Source: Plasmopara viticola (taxonomy: Eukaryota > Oomycota > Peronosporomycetes > Peronosporales > Peronosporaceae). From it: a DNA stretch of 64,000 bases. The notes under the pieces are model-generated. The model worked only from the letters and a program-made list of their open reading frames with translations, was not told the origin of the DNA and made no database searches. This document shows, piece by piece, positions 9,660 through 23,400 of the stretch (positions are counted from its first letter, which is position 1; the number at the start of each line of letters is the position of its first letter). The stretch lies in the NCBI GenBank assembly GCA_001695595.3, contig MBPM02000003.1, positions 310,001-374,000 on the forward strand, written 5' to 3'. A program made the position numbers and the translations under genes.

Positions 9660-12600
9660 ATCGAGCGACAAGATGGTTGCCATTCGTTGCGTAATGGTAA
9701 TTCGCGAGTTGATTACGGACCGAAGATGCGTAATATGCTTATCGGCGCGTTTTACAATAGCCTGCCGGAAGTGGTCGTACTAACAAAACTAAAAGCGCGC
9801 TTACTTAACGAGGTCATCGAGCATTCAAAAATAAGCTAGAAAAGAAGTCTTGGGTCGGATCATCCTTACGCCAAAGTAGAGTGGGTCAACACTCGATAAA
9901 AATCACAATTACATCGTTTGAGTGAGCAGAATGTAGTAGGGGTTGTTGATATGGTAGATCCAGTCCGCATTCTTTTTTCTGGTGCTGGGGCTAATTTTGG
10001 AGACAGGTGAAGATGATTAGCGGCATTCTTCTGTCGAGACACAAGCCCCAATAATTCTATAAAATATAAGCGGTATTTGTCTATCGAGACATTATGCTTT
10101 AATAGTTATATAAAATACTTCTCTATCAACTCAGTGTCAATGAGCGAGCAAGTATGTATAGATCTGTGAGATCTACCATAGGGTAAGCCCCGTAGATCAC
10201 GCGCCCCCTTCCTACGTAGCCAGCTGATATTGGCAAATTGCTGAAGGTTCATAAGCTCTAAATCTTGCTTTGACCAAACAGGAGCTGACGGCAAAAAGCA
10301 TGCTACTGTTCAAGTACGATCCGAGTATAATAATTAATCTAGTATTGTACCAGTAGGGAGCAAGTAGCAAGGTTATTTCCTAAAAGGGCATTCAAATACC
10401 GGTTACTGGATGTCGGATAGGGACCGCAATATGCTGCTTCATTTTGACTAATGCTGTTCCAGTTACAGCAGATCATTTTTAAACGTATGGTCACAGAGAA
10501 ATAAATTTTACTGCGCTCGTAGACACATGACACATGAGACGCACCATTCGTGGGCCGACTATCATGGAATAGCTAAGTTTACACGGTTCACGTATCGACG
10601 GGGTTTGGATCTTATATTAAATAGGGCGCGACACGAAGCATTTGAGTACGTGGAATGATTGAAAGTGAGACTCAAAAGCTCGTTTTCTTACTTGTCTTCA
10701 ATTTAAATGACTTTTCTAACAAAAAAACCATACAGCTAACTTTGCAAGAGGTTGGTGGCCGTATACCTTTCCAGCCGATGTAGTAGAGAAAGTGGAAGTA
10801 CCTTGGGACTTGTATGAGCCTCGAATTCATGAGGATCGTATTGTCTCTTAAGCCGCCCCACACAAAAATATAGGGCTCGCTACCTTTGTCTTTGGAAGAT
10901 CAAACCGCACGAAGACCTTGCAAAGTTCGCTTTTATAAGTATAAATAATTTTGCTCGCAGTAAACTCGTTCAAAGGTAGATCATTTGTCTCTTATCAATA
11001 TGTATTTCTTGCAAATCCATTCTTTCTTGTGTTTGTCAACAGACATTGTTCGTTCTGAAGGATTCAATCGCTCCCTAATCCTGCTAATTATATTCACCAT
11101 ACTATCATATTGGCTCAGAGGCTAAGTAATTAAGAGGCTGTGCACGTGAAGCTGGCTGAGCCTGGATCTCACTACAAACGGATGCAATTTTCGAACGGAA
11201 TTTGAAATTCCACATTGTTCCGCGCACCGATCGATCTGTTAAGCTCGCGGGTCACATGGCCAAAAAAAATCTTGGCTAAACCTAAATCTGTGGTTGTATC
11301 TGCGGATTGACCGTTAAGGCCAACCCTGAAACAATCGGAAGATCGCGCACTCGGTCGCGCGAGAGTTGTTGCTTGTCGTGAAGACTGTATAAGGCCGACG
11401 TGGAAGTAACCTCGTGTAGTGCTTCTTTGTTGTTAGCCCGGCTGCACCTAAATGTGGAGCGCGAAGTCATCTAAAAACACTTTCAATAGCGCGTTTAGAT
11501 TTTTATACGTTGGTGTGGTTTTCTCGATTCATAGACCTCGCGGAAACCGTAAAAAAGGCTCTGACAAATTTGTATCAAGGCGACCTTGATTAGCTAAGTT
11601 AAAAGAACTACGGTTGAAGGGTAAATCTTGGATCGGTGAAAAAAAATAAAAGTGCCTTTTAAAAAAATAGCGACATAATTTTAAAATATTCAAAGCGATC
11701 AGCTGCTTCTATGTCCGTGCGTCCGCTGACTTTGGTCCAGTCTCAATGGCTTGAGGTTGAAGTGCAAAGCAAAATCCGCGAACTCTACTGTTGTAAGAAA
11801 GAGCACATGACCCGTGTCTTTTTCATAGGAGGCCGATGATGTGAACATTTGCCTCGTGCAAGTGCTTAAAAGGTTTCATGCAGAAACTTTGTCCTTAGAG
11901 TTAGGTAAACGATGGTCCTCGTAAGCGTGGAGCGCCTTGCCGGGGAAAAGAGCTAGGTCTTTATGCTGTGTGCGTGCGTTTAATATTGAGACTTAGCTTC
12001 TGATCGCATCACAGTTGTCAAAATGGAAACAAGAGCGATTGACTGCGGTTCGTACACACAATTTCTCGAAATTATAAAATACTATTTCGAGTAATGATAC
12101 ACTTTGGCGCGTTATAAACTCTGCGGGCCGGTAAACATTTCCTCCAAATTAATAGGTTGATCGATAGACAAACAGAAAGCACGGAGTCATTTCAAGTCTT
12201 TGACAATACCATAATTCAGAAAACGCACTGTTTGAAGAAGCATAATTTTGATCAGTTCAAAAGACTCGGTCATTTGAGCCAGCCGCTTAAAGCCGTACAA
12301 TAATGCTTTACGAATTATTGTATTCATCTTATTATGCGTGTGGCTTCTTAAAAAAAGCCTGGGTGAATGTACGCCCGGGACAGACATGAAAGATATATGC
12401 GTTCTCAAAACTATTTGAAGATAGCTGTGACGACATTTTTTTACTTCTATAGCATATATTACAATTTTGACGTTGAGTTCATATCCCAACTATGCTGAAA
12501 ATAACACTCTCCATGTGGATTACATAATATCACCAGCTGCGGGCGACATAAATGTGTGAAAGCAGAACAGGATGTGATATATATTGATCCTCACGAAATG

Positions 12601-14854
12601 CGAACGATCCCGTGGCTGACAAGAAGCTATTCGCACAGAGACAATTGACAAGAGAGCTGTTGTGTCACAGCAGGTGCCCTTCATCAAGTGGCATATCAGA
12701 GCCATTAAATCCCGAAGACCTCGAAGCCACTGAAATCTTGGCTGTCTATAAGATTGAAATTCTTCCTGATTTGGTGCTCTTGAACGACAAAGAATTTTTA
12801 AGGAGTTCTTGTTTTTTATAGACAGAAGTGTCATTAATCAGCCTAATGGACAGCATTGTTGCGCCTTAACTAACATATATTTAATCGATCCGAAGAATCT
12901 GGTGTATCTACCGCAAATAGGTAAAATTGGTGTTCAAAACTCACCATCAAGTCTCCCACTAAAAAGAAGAGTTAGAGCGAAATTTATTGCATTATAGGTA
13001 ACAGTAGAGCAGTAATGTATTTTTTGCCGAAAAGACAAATAATGGCATGATGCGGGAGCCGTTATGTTTGCATTCATCTCGGACTTTTTGTGCCAGAAGA
13101 GCAAGCAAGAAGTCCTGCTTGCAATAAGATGAGAAACGTAACAGTTCCCCGGTCTAAGGAAAGACGTGCTGCTCAACGATATGTCTGGATGTACAAAATA
13201 CAGTATAGAATCATAGGTAAGCAGATAATATCGAATGAGGGTGTTGGACATACCCTCCATGGTGGATGACATGACTAGTGATACGCTATGAGTGGTCACA
13301 TGAGCTATAACACTTGGTGACCAAATTGTTCCAACCATCGCTGAGATACATTTTGATGATGTATTCTCCTCCGTTTGCTTTGAGGGAGACCATACTGCAC
13401 TATATGCACTATATTTTCTTTTATAATCACTTTGGGCAAGTTTGGGGTTATGACGACCGACAAGCGTTAAGTTGACATTGGCTAATGCGTCCATACGTCA
13501 TTGGCCGATTTGTAAGGTGTCATGGGTCCAACAAAATAAAGCCGTCTTGGCTTGGCTAATGCTACATACAAGCGATATGTTAAAGTGCTTGCATCCAATC
13601 AATCCTTTGCACACGTACACTGCTGGCGTACGAGTCTTGCAAAGCCTATCTCCAAGAAGATTCAATGTATTACTAGGGGAGAAAGCACCCGAAAAGCTTT
13701 GGTATAATTGAGCAAATTTGAAAATCGTACCGTTGAGCCATTCATGATTTGGATGGAAATGAGTCGGCATTTTCGTTGACCTCTCCAAAAGCAATGTCAC
13801 CACATCTGTCTATCTATGTGGAACACCTTAGAAAGTACGACTCTTCTTTAGACTTCGATGCTCATATGAAACTCGAGGTGCTTTGCAAAGCGTAAACATT
13901 GCGCTAGATCCTGTTCGTATAGCGGGAACGAATATGGGTACGGCTGATGCTAGTATTCATAGTCATCGCAATGAAGAGCGCCAAGCAAAAGAACTGAATG
14001 TCTTTGATGCTGTGCTGTCGAAGCGGCCAGCCGATCTTGGAGTAATTTATAAAGGAGAGAGAAATCTCAACACATTTTGTAGACCTCACACTGGGACGTG
14101 CGGCGATAAATCCGACTATAAATTTCCTGCATCACATGGCCAAATAAGTTAGTCTCCTCCGGTAGAATATTAAGTCCGGTATTTTTGGAGATCCGCGATC
14201 TAACAGCCAAGGTCAATCTCGGGAGACAAAATGGGTACAATTGATCCTTTAATTCTAATTTGAAAGACGCAAGACCGGTTTAATTTGTCTAAACCTGACC
14301 ACAGAGGTAAGAGGAAGTTTCATGTTGTGTGCACAGTGAAGCAATGGCGAATTTACGAACTCCAAGAGCTTCTTGTAAGTGGCGCACTTGTCCCACTTCA
14401 CAGAACTCGTACAATCTACGAAGTGGCACCAGCACAACTGACCGATGGCTATTATGATTTGGATGTAGAAGCAACGGGTGCTTCGTAATTTGTGGTATTT
14501 ATACCACTCTTTGTGTGGTAGGAGTGACCTTATGATCGCCTTTGGTTCCCAATGCCTAGCTGAAATCATACCAGTGCTAAGTGCTCTAGTAGAGTTACAT
14601 CACGGGCGCAAATCATGCAGTTCAGTTCACCTTCGAGGCTTACGCGCGATAACAAATTAAAAAGACCAAAGGAAGTTTGCTCCGCCCATGTCTTCTGTTT
14701 ACGACACCGAGTGATTGTTAAAACAGAACTGCTGAACTACTAAGTGTAGTAAATTTTAAGCGTGTAGTAAAATAACCGTCTAAAATGATAGTTAAAGCAG
14801 AGGTTTACTTTCTTAGAAATAAACCTCTACATAATTCTCATTCTGTTTTGGGTG
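9660..14854 (+). repeat. 5.2 kb tandem unit A (decayed, function unknown)
   Basis: This stretch matches the next one (14855-20010) in direct orientation along its whole length at an offset of about 5.2 kb. Anchors are GACAAGATGGTTGC near 9667 and 14859, AGTGGGTCAACACTCGATAAAA near 9880 and 15060, the TTGGCTGTCTATAAGATTG region near 12740 (against 17950), and GACCGATGGCTATTA near 14440 and 19617. Divergence is substantial, with many small indels, so the duplication is old. No long open frame survives. One frame with few stops around 12612-12800 keeps NPEDLEATE and EILPD in both units, hinting at a former protein. I do not recognise it. No LTRs, terminal inverted repeats or known transposase motifs were found. 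Confidence 0.75.
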
Positions 14855-17800
14855 ACAAGATGGTTGCTATTTATCGCGCAACGTAATTTACGAGTTGATT
14901 ACAAATCGAAGAAGCGTAATATGGTAATCGGCGCTATAAGTGGTCGTACTAACTAAATTAAAAGCACGCTTACTAGGCGAGGTTATTAGGCATATAGAAT
15001 AAATGCTAGAAAAGAAGTATTTGTGCGAATCATCTCCGCGGGCAATTACGCCAAAGTAGAGTGGGTCAACACTCGATAAAAATTGCAGGTGCATATTTAT
15101 GAGTGAGCAGAATGTATTAGGAGTTGATCCGGTAGATCCAACTCAATTCTTTTCGGATAGATTTCACGTTCTGGGGCTTATTTAGGAGACCTGATAAGCG
15201 GCATTTTTCTATCGACACATCTAGCCCTTATAGTAATATATAAAACGTTTTTTCTAACTTAATGTCAAGTGAGCGGGCAAATATGTGAAGACCTGTAAGA
15301 TTTTCCTAAGGGTTAGCCCCGTGGCTCGCGCACCCGCTTCTCTACGAAGCTAGCTGATTTTGACAAATTGCTGAGATTTTGAAAGCTTTCAATTCAACTT
15401 TGGCCAAGCAGGAGCTGACAGCAATGAGCATGCTGGTGTTTAAGTGCCATCTGAGTATAATAATCTATCTAGAATTTGTTCGCCTGTACCAGACAACAAC
15501 GCTATTTCTGAAAAGAGCATTCAAATGCCGGACACTTGTTGCCGGAAAGCGGCCGCAACCTGCCGCTACATTTTGGCTAATGCTATTCCAGCTGTTAATA
15601 TTATACAATAACAGACCATTTTTGAACGGATGGTCACACAAAATTAAATTCTCCTGCACTCGTAGATACACCGCACAGAGACGCACCATTCGTAGGCCGA
15701 CAATCGTGAGAGTGCTAAGCTTACATGGTTCACGTATCAATAGGGTTTGCATCTTTTTGAAAATAGGGCGTGACATCAAAGCACAAAAGCACTTGAAATG
15801 AGTGAGAGAGACTCAAGAAATATTTGCTTTCTTGTCTTTGAATTAAACTGACCTTTCTGACGAAAAAAACATTCATCTAAATTGCAGAAGGTCGGTGGCC
15901 GTATACCTTTTTAGCCGCTGTAGTAGAGGTAGTGGAAGCACCTTAAGACTTGTATAAGCCTCGAAGTCTTGGAAATTGCATTGTCTCTTAAGCCGCCCAA
16001 CACAAGGATTTAAGGCTCGCAACTTTCTCATAAAAAAATCAATGAAAATGCCGCGCACGGACCTTGCAAGGTTCGTTAATATGAATATGCATCATTTTGC
16101 TCGCAGTAAACTCGTTTAGTGGTAAATCATTTGTATCTTATAATGATGTAACTTGTAATTTTTGTGTTTGTCGACAGATATTGTTCATCTTAAAAGATGC
16201 AACCGCACCCTCGTCCTGCTACTTCAAATCGCCATACTATCCTGTTGGCAAAGAGGCTCAGTAATTTAAAGACTGTGCACGTGGAGCTGGTTAAGCCTGG
16301 AGCTCACTACAAATGAAAGCACAACGAAGATCGGGTATTCCACGTTATCCCGCGCGCCGACCGATTTGTCTGTTAAGCTAGCGGATCCCATGGGCAAAGA
16401 AATATCGCTGGCTAAAAATATTTCTGTGGTTGCTTCCATAAAAGCTGCGGATCGACCATTAAGGTCAACTCCAAGAACAATCTAAAGAGCGGGCACTCGG
16501 TCGCGCTAAAGTTGTTGCTTTTCGTGGAGACGGTATAAGGCCGAGGTGACAGCAATCTCGTATAGTACTTTTATGCTGATAGCTCGGCTACACTAAAATG
16601 TGGAGCACGAAGTCAATCGAATACCTTTTAACGACTGCCTTAAAGCTTTTGTATATTGGCGTGATCATGGACCTCGCAGAACCCGTTGAAGCGGATCTGG
16701 CAAATTTGTATGAGTGCGGTCACGGCTAGCATTATTTGAACAATGAAAAAAAAATTTGGTCGAAGGGTAAAGCTTGGATCGCTAGAAAATAAAAAAATTG
16801 TTGTTCTAAAGAAGCACAGCGGCACGCTTTTCCAGATTTTAAAAAAAACTGCTTCTTTCGATAAAAAATAGGGTCCGTGTGTCCGCTGACTTAGGTTCAG
16901 CCTCAATGTCTTGAGGCTGACGAGCAAAGCAGAATCGCAAAGCTAGCTGTTGTAAGCAAGAGCACCTTGCCTGTGCCTGTTTTAAAGGAGGCCGACTAAG
17001 TGGAACGTTGCTTTGAGCAAGTGCTATAAAAGCTTGCATGTAGATATTTCGTCCTCAGAGTATGGTAAACGACGGTCCTCGTAAGCGTGGTGAGCCCTAC
17101 TGGGAAAAATTAAACCTTTGTGCTTTATACGCGCAATTATTACACACCATTGAGACCTAGCTCCTGATCGCATGACAGCTTTTAGAAGAGGAACCAGCAG
17201 CGATGGACTGCAATTCGTACACACGAATCACCGAAGCTACAAAATGTCATTCCGAGTAGTAGAACACTTTGGAGCGTTATTAACATTGCGGACAGTCAAA
17301 CATCTTGACCAAATTTTACAGGTTGACCGATAGACAAAGAAAAAGCAACAAAACTAAGTCAGCTGGCCAATGGAACAAATTTAGACGTTTTTTAGATGTT
17401 TGCTTGGAAACATTCGAAAATATCAATAGTACGGGGTCATTTAAAGTCCCGGACAATAGCTTAATTCGGGGAATGCCCTCACCTAAGAAATAAAAATCTT
17501 GATCAGTTTTAAGGACTAGGTCAGCCGCTTAAGCCTGTACAATAATGCTTCCTAAATCTTTTCATTCATCTCATTGTGCGTGCGGTCTTTTCGGTAAATT
17601 TACGCCCGGGACAGACATGGAATATACGAGGAGTACTCAAATTTCTTTAAAGATAGCCGTGATGACGGGTTCTCTTACTTTTGTAGCAGATATAACAATT
17701 TTGGCGGTTAAATCTATACTGAAAATAGTGCTCTTGATGTGGGTTACATGGTATCACCAGCTGCGGGCAACATAAATGTGTAAAAGCAGAACGGAATGTG

Positions 17801-20010
17801 ATACATATTGGATTCTCGAAATTTCGATCGATCCCGTGGCTGACAAATAAGCTTTTCACACAAATACAATTGACAGGTGTCACAGCAGGTGCGTTTCATC
17901 AAGTGGCATAACAGAGCTACTAAACCCCGAAGACCTCGAAGCCACTGAAGTCTTGGCTGACTCTAAAACCGAAATTCTTCCAGATGTGGTGCTCTTAGAC
18001 GAAAGAAGACTTCCTCAGAATTTTTTTGTTTTTTGTAGACAGAGGTGTCTTAAATCAGCCTAACGGACATCATTAATTGCGCTTTGACTAAATTATTTTA
18101 ATAGGATCCGAAAATCTGGGGTTTCTATTAAAAATACGAAATTGGTGTCCGGAACTCACCATCAAATCTCCCACTAAACAGGAGAATAGAGCGGAGATTT
18201 ATTGCATTACAAAAATGTAGGAGCTCATAGATTTCTTTTTTGCTAAAACGACAAATAATGACATGTTGCGGGAGTCGAAATGTCTCGCACTTTCTGTGTC
18301 AGAGATCAAGCAAGAAGTCCTACTTTCAATAAGCTGAAAAAAGCAACAGATCCTCGGTCCGAAGAAAGCGTGCTCTTTACAATATGTCTGGGTGTACAAA
18401 ATACTGTATAGGATTTGAGATGAACAAATAATATCGAATTTGAATGAGGTGGTCGGACATACCCTCCATGGCGGTCGGTACGCCTAGTTATATGGTTTGA
18501 ATAAATACATAAGCTATTGCGCTCAATGGTCAAATTCTTTCTACCATTACTAAGATAAGTTTTGATGATGCATTCGTCTCCGTCTGCTTTGAAACAAACC
18601 AGTCTGCACTATATTCCTTTTTTAAATTCACTTTAAACAAGTTTTTGAGGTCATGACGACCAACAAATTAAGTGGACATTGGCAAATGTGTCTGACGGCG
18701 GAGTCATTTAAGGTGTTATGGGTCCGACAAAGTAAAGCCGTCTTGGCTTGACCAATGCTACATCTAAAAAAGAATATGTTAAAGTGCTTGCATCCAAGCA
18801 ATCCTTTGCACACGGACACTGCTGGCTAACGAGTCTTGTAGAGCCTTTCTCCGATCCCATTCAATAGCTCAAAGTGGAGGAACCACCCGGAAAACTTTGC
18901 TTATATTGAGCAAAATTGATTTTCGTATCGTTGAGCCTTTCACAATTTGGACGGGAATGAGTCGGCATTTCCGTTGCCCTCCCTAAGGCGAAGTCACTGC
19001 ATCCGCGTTTCTAAGTGAAACGCCTTACGACTCTTTTTCAGACTTTCATGCTCATATAAGGCTCGAGGTGCTTTTTGAAGCGTAAGCTTGCACTACATCC
19101 TGTTGGTGTGGCGAGCGCGAATATAGATACGACGGGTGGTAGGGCTCATAGCCACCGCGGTAAAGAACACAAAGCAAAAGAACTGAATGTCCTCAAGCTG
19201 TACTGTTTAAGCGGCCTGCCAATCCTTGAATTCTCTTCGAAAAAGAGCAAAATGTCAGCTCATTCCGTAGATTTGACACTAAGACGTGCGGCGGTAGATT
19301 CAACTATAAACTTCGTACGTCATATGGCCAAATGAGTCCACCTCCTTCTTAAGAATATCAGGTCCGGTATTTTTCTAAGAAGATCCGCGACCTGACCGCC
19401 AAGGTCGATCTCGGGAGCAAAATGCATACAATCGATTCTTCAAGAGCACTGTATCTTGTCAAAAAGATGCAGAATTGGTTTATTCGTCCACAAAGGAAAC
19501 GTTGTGTGCACTGTAAAACAGAGGCGATTATACAAACTCCAAGAACTTCTTGTGAAGTGGCGCACTTATCCTACTTCACACGTCCTACAATCTAAGAAAT
19601 GGCACCAGCGCAAATGACCGATGGCTATTAATTCGGATGTAGAAGCAACAAGTGCTTCATACCTAATTTGTGGAATTTTAACCGTGCCTTGTATATAGGC
19701 GTTACCTCATGATCGCCTTCGGACTTATGTTTTTAATGCCTAGCTGAAATCATACCTGCGCTAGGAATTCTGTTAGATGAGCTGTCTCTAGACGGATTGT
19801 TCTCTCGGATTGCGGGCACAAAGCATGTAGTTCAGTTCACCTTTGAGGTTTATGTGCGATGACAGAGCTGAGAAAGACCAAAGAAATTTAGCACCGCCCA
19901 TGTATCTTTTTTACGAGTGAATTGTCTAAACACAACGGATATATTACTAAGAGGAGCAAGGTTTAAGCGTTTATTAAAAGCAGCTTCTACTTTAGGGGCT
20001 TATTTTGTTC
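14855..20010 (+). repeat. 5.2 kb tandem unit B (decayed, function unknown)
   Basis: Second copy of the unit at 9660-14854. Short frames survive at about 15379-15801 and 19075-19335. The latter shares SHR, E, KAKELNV-type residues with the corresponding frame of unit A (13883-14152). The unit ends near 20010, followed immediately by block R copy 2. In the array member at 28 kb, the sequence that flanks the two units here is contiguous. So the pair was either inserted here or deleted there. Confidence 0.75.
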
Positions 20011-20039
20011 TTTCTAGCCTTTCAGCCCAAACACTTTTT

Positions 20040-20430
20040 TTTAGTCTTGGCTTTAAGCCAATTTGACTCGTACGTACTACGTCTTTAGGCGCAGAATGTT
20101 CGACATTGCAGGCGCGGGGGAAGCAAGCCCCTCCGCTATTTTACCGATACCAAGAAATTAGAGTTTGAATTGGCAAACTCATCATGATAAACAGCATGTA
20201 CGCTGTTAAGGCATGAATTGTATAGCTTAATCCAAGCTTAGCAAGTGGAAGCATGCTGCTCCACGCTTAAATTCCACTGCGCAACCCATCTTCGACCACG
20301 CGATTTATTCTATTTGGCTTATAAATGGTCCGCTGTAAAACTGTTAAGCCTACCTTGAGAAAGCTCTCCCATATCATGACCCCGATGACACTTTCTGGTC
20401 TAAGGGAACAAAACCTAAAAACGTGGTCAG
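20040..20430 (+). repeat. Block R, copy 2
   Basis: About 390 bases similar to 4590-4990 (same orientation) and very clearly to 27995-28390 (inverted). The shared CTCGTACGTACTACGTCTTT is identical in the latter. Shared landmarks also include GGCAAACTCATCAT, ATGCTGCTCCACGCTTAAAT and GACCCCGATGACACT. No coding potential. Confidence 0.82.
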
Positions 20431-20959
20431 CCATATTTGTAAGAAAACCATTAAGCAACGTAGTTTATTTAAGACTGGCTTCATAGATACGTAACAGCAT
20501 AAGCCAAGTGCGCAAAGCGCAGCTCAATTAAGGGTACAGACAGTCACACTAAGGGTTAATCGGGAAATTTTCACGATATACAATTCTTTGCCGAATTTAT
20601 ATATCTACTTATCAAAGTCACCACTTTGTAATTTTACCCAAAGGACCTTTATACACAATCAATGAGAATCTGTTCGAACCTACTTCTGCCAAAATTGTGC
20701 TTTTCCTGTCGGTTACTACAACTTTCGATTTGCAATACTTTGTTTTTTCAATAAATCCTGTAATATTTAAGTGGTCGACCACGTCTTCTCATGAAGAGAA
20801 ATGAATCTACGTCAAATACGAAAGAAAGATACCGACTGAGTGAGTTGACAAGAGCTGTGATTAATTATCCAGATTAAATTCTTGTAATCTGTACTTGCAG
20901 ACCGGCAACCGATACATGCACACAAGACGATTAACCTCGATGATCCTAGCAATTAACCG
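20431..20959. other. Intergenic spacer with truncated effector 3' flank
   Basis: No gene seen. The last ~80 bases resemble the sequence that follows the intact effector gene (inverted). The rest is AT-rich and unrecognised. Confidence 0.45.
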
Positions 20960-22620
20960 GATCAATTCTGCTCTATGGCCATGTGTTGCAGAAATTTAAA
21001 AGCCGAATCAATACGGGCGTCTTCACTCTCCAATTGTCCAACTATCGCCCGCCACGAAACGCTCGATCCTCAATTCTCCGGCAATTTGCTCAGCAATGAT
21101 GGCATGACATTGATAATGGCTTCTCCAACACTTTCGTTTTCTACACGCCAAAATGCGCCACGAAAGCTGGAAAGCACATCTTGATAACCATAACTACACC
21201 AATGTGAGAAATAAGATCACTCAAAATAAATTTGGGACGCTCATCACGATCTAGAAGTCATAACTTGGATGGGGAATAACAAAGATACCGCACCGTAGTG
21301 TGTCCATAATATTCGACGACGGATCGCTAAATTGGTTCCAAAGAATCAATATGCTGTGCTACTTGCTCGAGATCTCGAAACAGATTGACCACTCTATTAA
21401 ACGAATGCTTTAAATTTAGCACATCAAACATTTGATCGCCATTTCATGGCCTCGATTTCACATATGAAGCGATAGCCGGAGTTTCTTTTGGGATGTCAAA
21501 AATTTGTTCGGCGTTATCTTCTTGACTAACGTCTTTAGGGAACTGCTGCCACATGTCTCACGCATTCGCTGCAATGTTCCTTTTCACATCCCTCAACACG
21601 CTTTCAAGCGCATTTGGACTCGAACATTGCCTTCAAACGTCATTGCCAGTATAAAATGAACAAAGCTGCCGAAATTAAAGTCGCAATCGTCCGAATTTAA
21701 GTACGTTTTAATGTAATCAAGCCACGCAGTAAACAAAGTTGCATTGTCGATATCAATTTAAGCAGGCTTTTCTTCAGGAATTAAGAAGAGAAAAATGGTT
21801 TTAGAGATTCCTTGTGTAGGAGCCATTCATTAAGTATGAGATACTAAGTGATCGAACCCATGCCCATATACGTCACCGTAGTTGTAACAAAACGATTTAA
21901 ACCTTTTCGCGACGATAATAGTCAAACAATATCACGGCCTGTATATACGGATCAAATACAGATGGTTCGTGATGCGGGAATGTCAGTTTTAGACTCTTTC
22001 GTGGCTGAATGTGTGCAGCCAGAAATCTCGAAAGCTCCTTGTTGTTAAACTCTGCGTATTCTTAAACCGTGCTGACCTTTAATCTGTAATTTTTAATATA
22101 GGAAAACCACAAAATAAGCTTGGGGTTGTGACCCATTGTGACTGGGGCCGTGCCTCGATTAAAAATGCTTTAGAGCTTCAAGTACGAAAACACAGCCTTT
22201 ATGTGGACTGGTGTTTCCTTCAACCAATCGTACGCTTTCTGTTTCATTGTACGACGACGCACATGTCCTATCATCGTGACTACACTTCCCCCACTTTGAC
22301 GCATTAGCTGGTTCTTCGATTTGCTCGATATTTCTCGCCTTTTTCGGAATTCGAATCAATTATGTGCACAGCCGATTGATTACGATATTTCACCCATTCA
22401 TTTTCTCACGCTTCATCGTTCTTATTAATAAACAGGACTTGGCTTTTTCATTTTTCTCACTAATGGCTTCCACTCTTGATGGGGCCATGCCGGTCGTAGC
22501 TGCAGCTTCCGGGGTATCTTTTGTGTCTGTTTCTGCAGCGCGTCTTGTATGTGAGGCAGTATTGCAACAAGCCTGACATTAACAAGGATAATGATGGCAG
22601 TACGTCCGAAGATGAGTAAT
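20960..22620 (-). pseudogene. Decayed effector paralog (copy 2)
   Basis: On the minus strand this stretch is similar to the intact effector gene from its signal-peptide region (about 22540-22615) to its 3' end (about 20960-21180). Clear matches are GACATGTGGCAGC near 21550, GCTTCATATGTG near 21455, TTGGAGAAGCCATTA near 21120 and GAAGACGCCCGTATT near 21020. It carries many stops and indels, and the start codon is not conserved. Its upstream flank (about 22620-22848) still resembles that of the intact gene, after which a copia element begins. It is a paralogous dead copy, not a separate gene. Confidence 0.85.
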
Positions 22621-22848
22621 AAATACAGGAACCGCTACTAGATAGCAAAAAGGACGAGGTTGGTTTAATTAAACAGACGGGTAGTAAAATATAACCATTT
22701 TGAAGTAGTTGCCTAATGTCTGTATCGACAGCCAATTGTCGTGTGCTTTATTAACATAGTACTAAGCTGCAGAAGTCGTACGTCTTCAAGGGACAATGAA
22801 AAAGCAGAAGGAGCTGCTGCGGGGACTACAATTACAGTTTGGAAAAAC

Positions 22849-23033
22849 TGATGAGAAGATGACAAAAACCGAAGTGAAAATATTTAGGTCCTTAGTTCGC
22901 TATTCTGTGCTACCTCTAAGCCTGTCTCTCTAGATGCTTCTAAAAGCTTCTTAATGTAACCTTGTTTATATAGTCCATTGAACGACTCCCATTATATCCG
23001 TAATCAGCATCCGTAATCATCCACATGCATTCA
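22849..23033 (-). repeat. Copia 3' LTR
   Basis: Direct repeat partner of 27114-27297. On the plus strand it runs from TGATGAGAAGATG to CACATGCATTCA. It is the 3' LTR with respect to the minus-strand element. Confidence 0.88.
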
Positions 23034-23036
23034 GCG

Positions 23037-23400
23037 CTAATGTTGAGTGTGCTTCGTCGCTGACTGGGTCTTGATGCCGGTTGCCTCTCGCAGAAACTTG
23101 AACATCTTAGTTCCAAGCGCCTTGGTAAGCATATCTACAAGCTGACTCTTCGTATCAATGTAGCCAATCTTGAGTAATCCATGCTGAACGTTCTCCCGAA
23201 TTAAGTGATGTCTGATGTCCATGTGCTTTGTGCGTGCGTGGTTGCCGGCGTTGTTTGCCAAAGCTATCGCACCTTGATTTTTTTCCCATATTTACGTGCC
23301 TCCCACTTGTTCTTGACCCATGTCCTTGAGCATTGTGCGCGTTTAAAGTACTTCTTGTGTGCACAAGCTTAGCGCCATATACTCTTCTTCTGCGGAACTT
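23037..23400 (-). pseudogene. Copia RNase H C-terminal remnant
   Basis: The minus-strand frame at 23037-23261 shows the end of the copia polyprotein. It has the typical HLIRENVQHG and YIDTKSQLVDMLTKAL segments of the RNase H/tail region, ending just inside the 3' LTR. The region before it (to about 23400) holds the rest of RNase H in broken frames (AEEEYMAL-type sequence encoded near 23375-23390). Confidence 0.8.

Noticed and set aside
12934..13494. 186-codon minus-strand frame inside unit A
   Set aside because: The counterpart in unit B is broken. Composition is Ser/Thr-rich without motifs, and it looks like an antisense shadow of decayed sequence.
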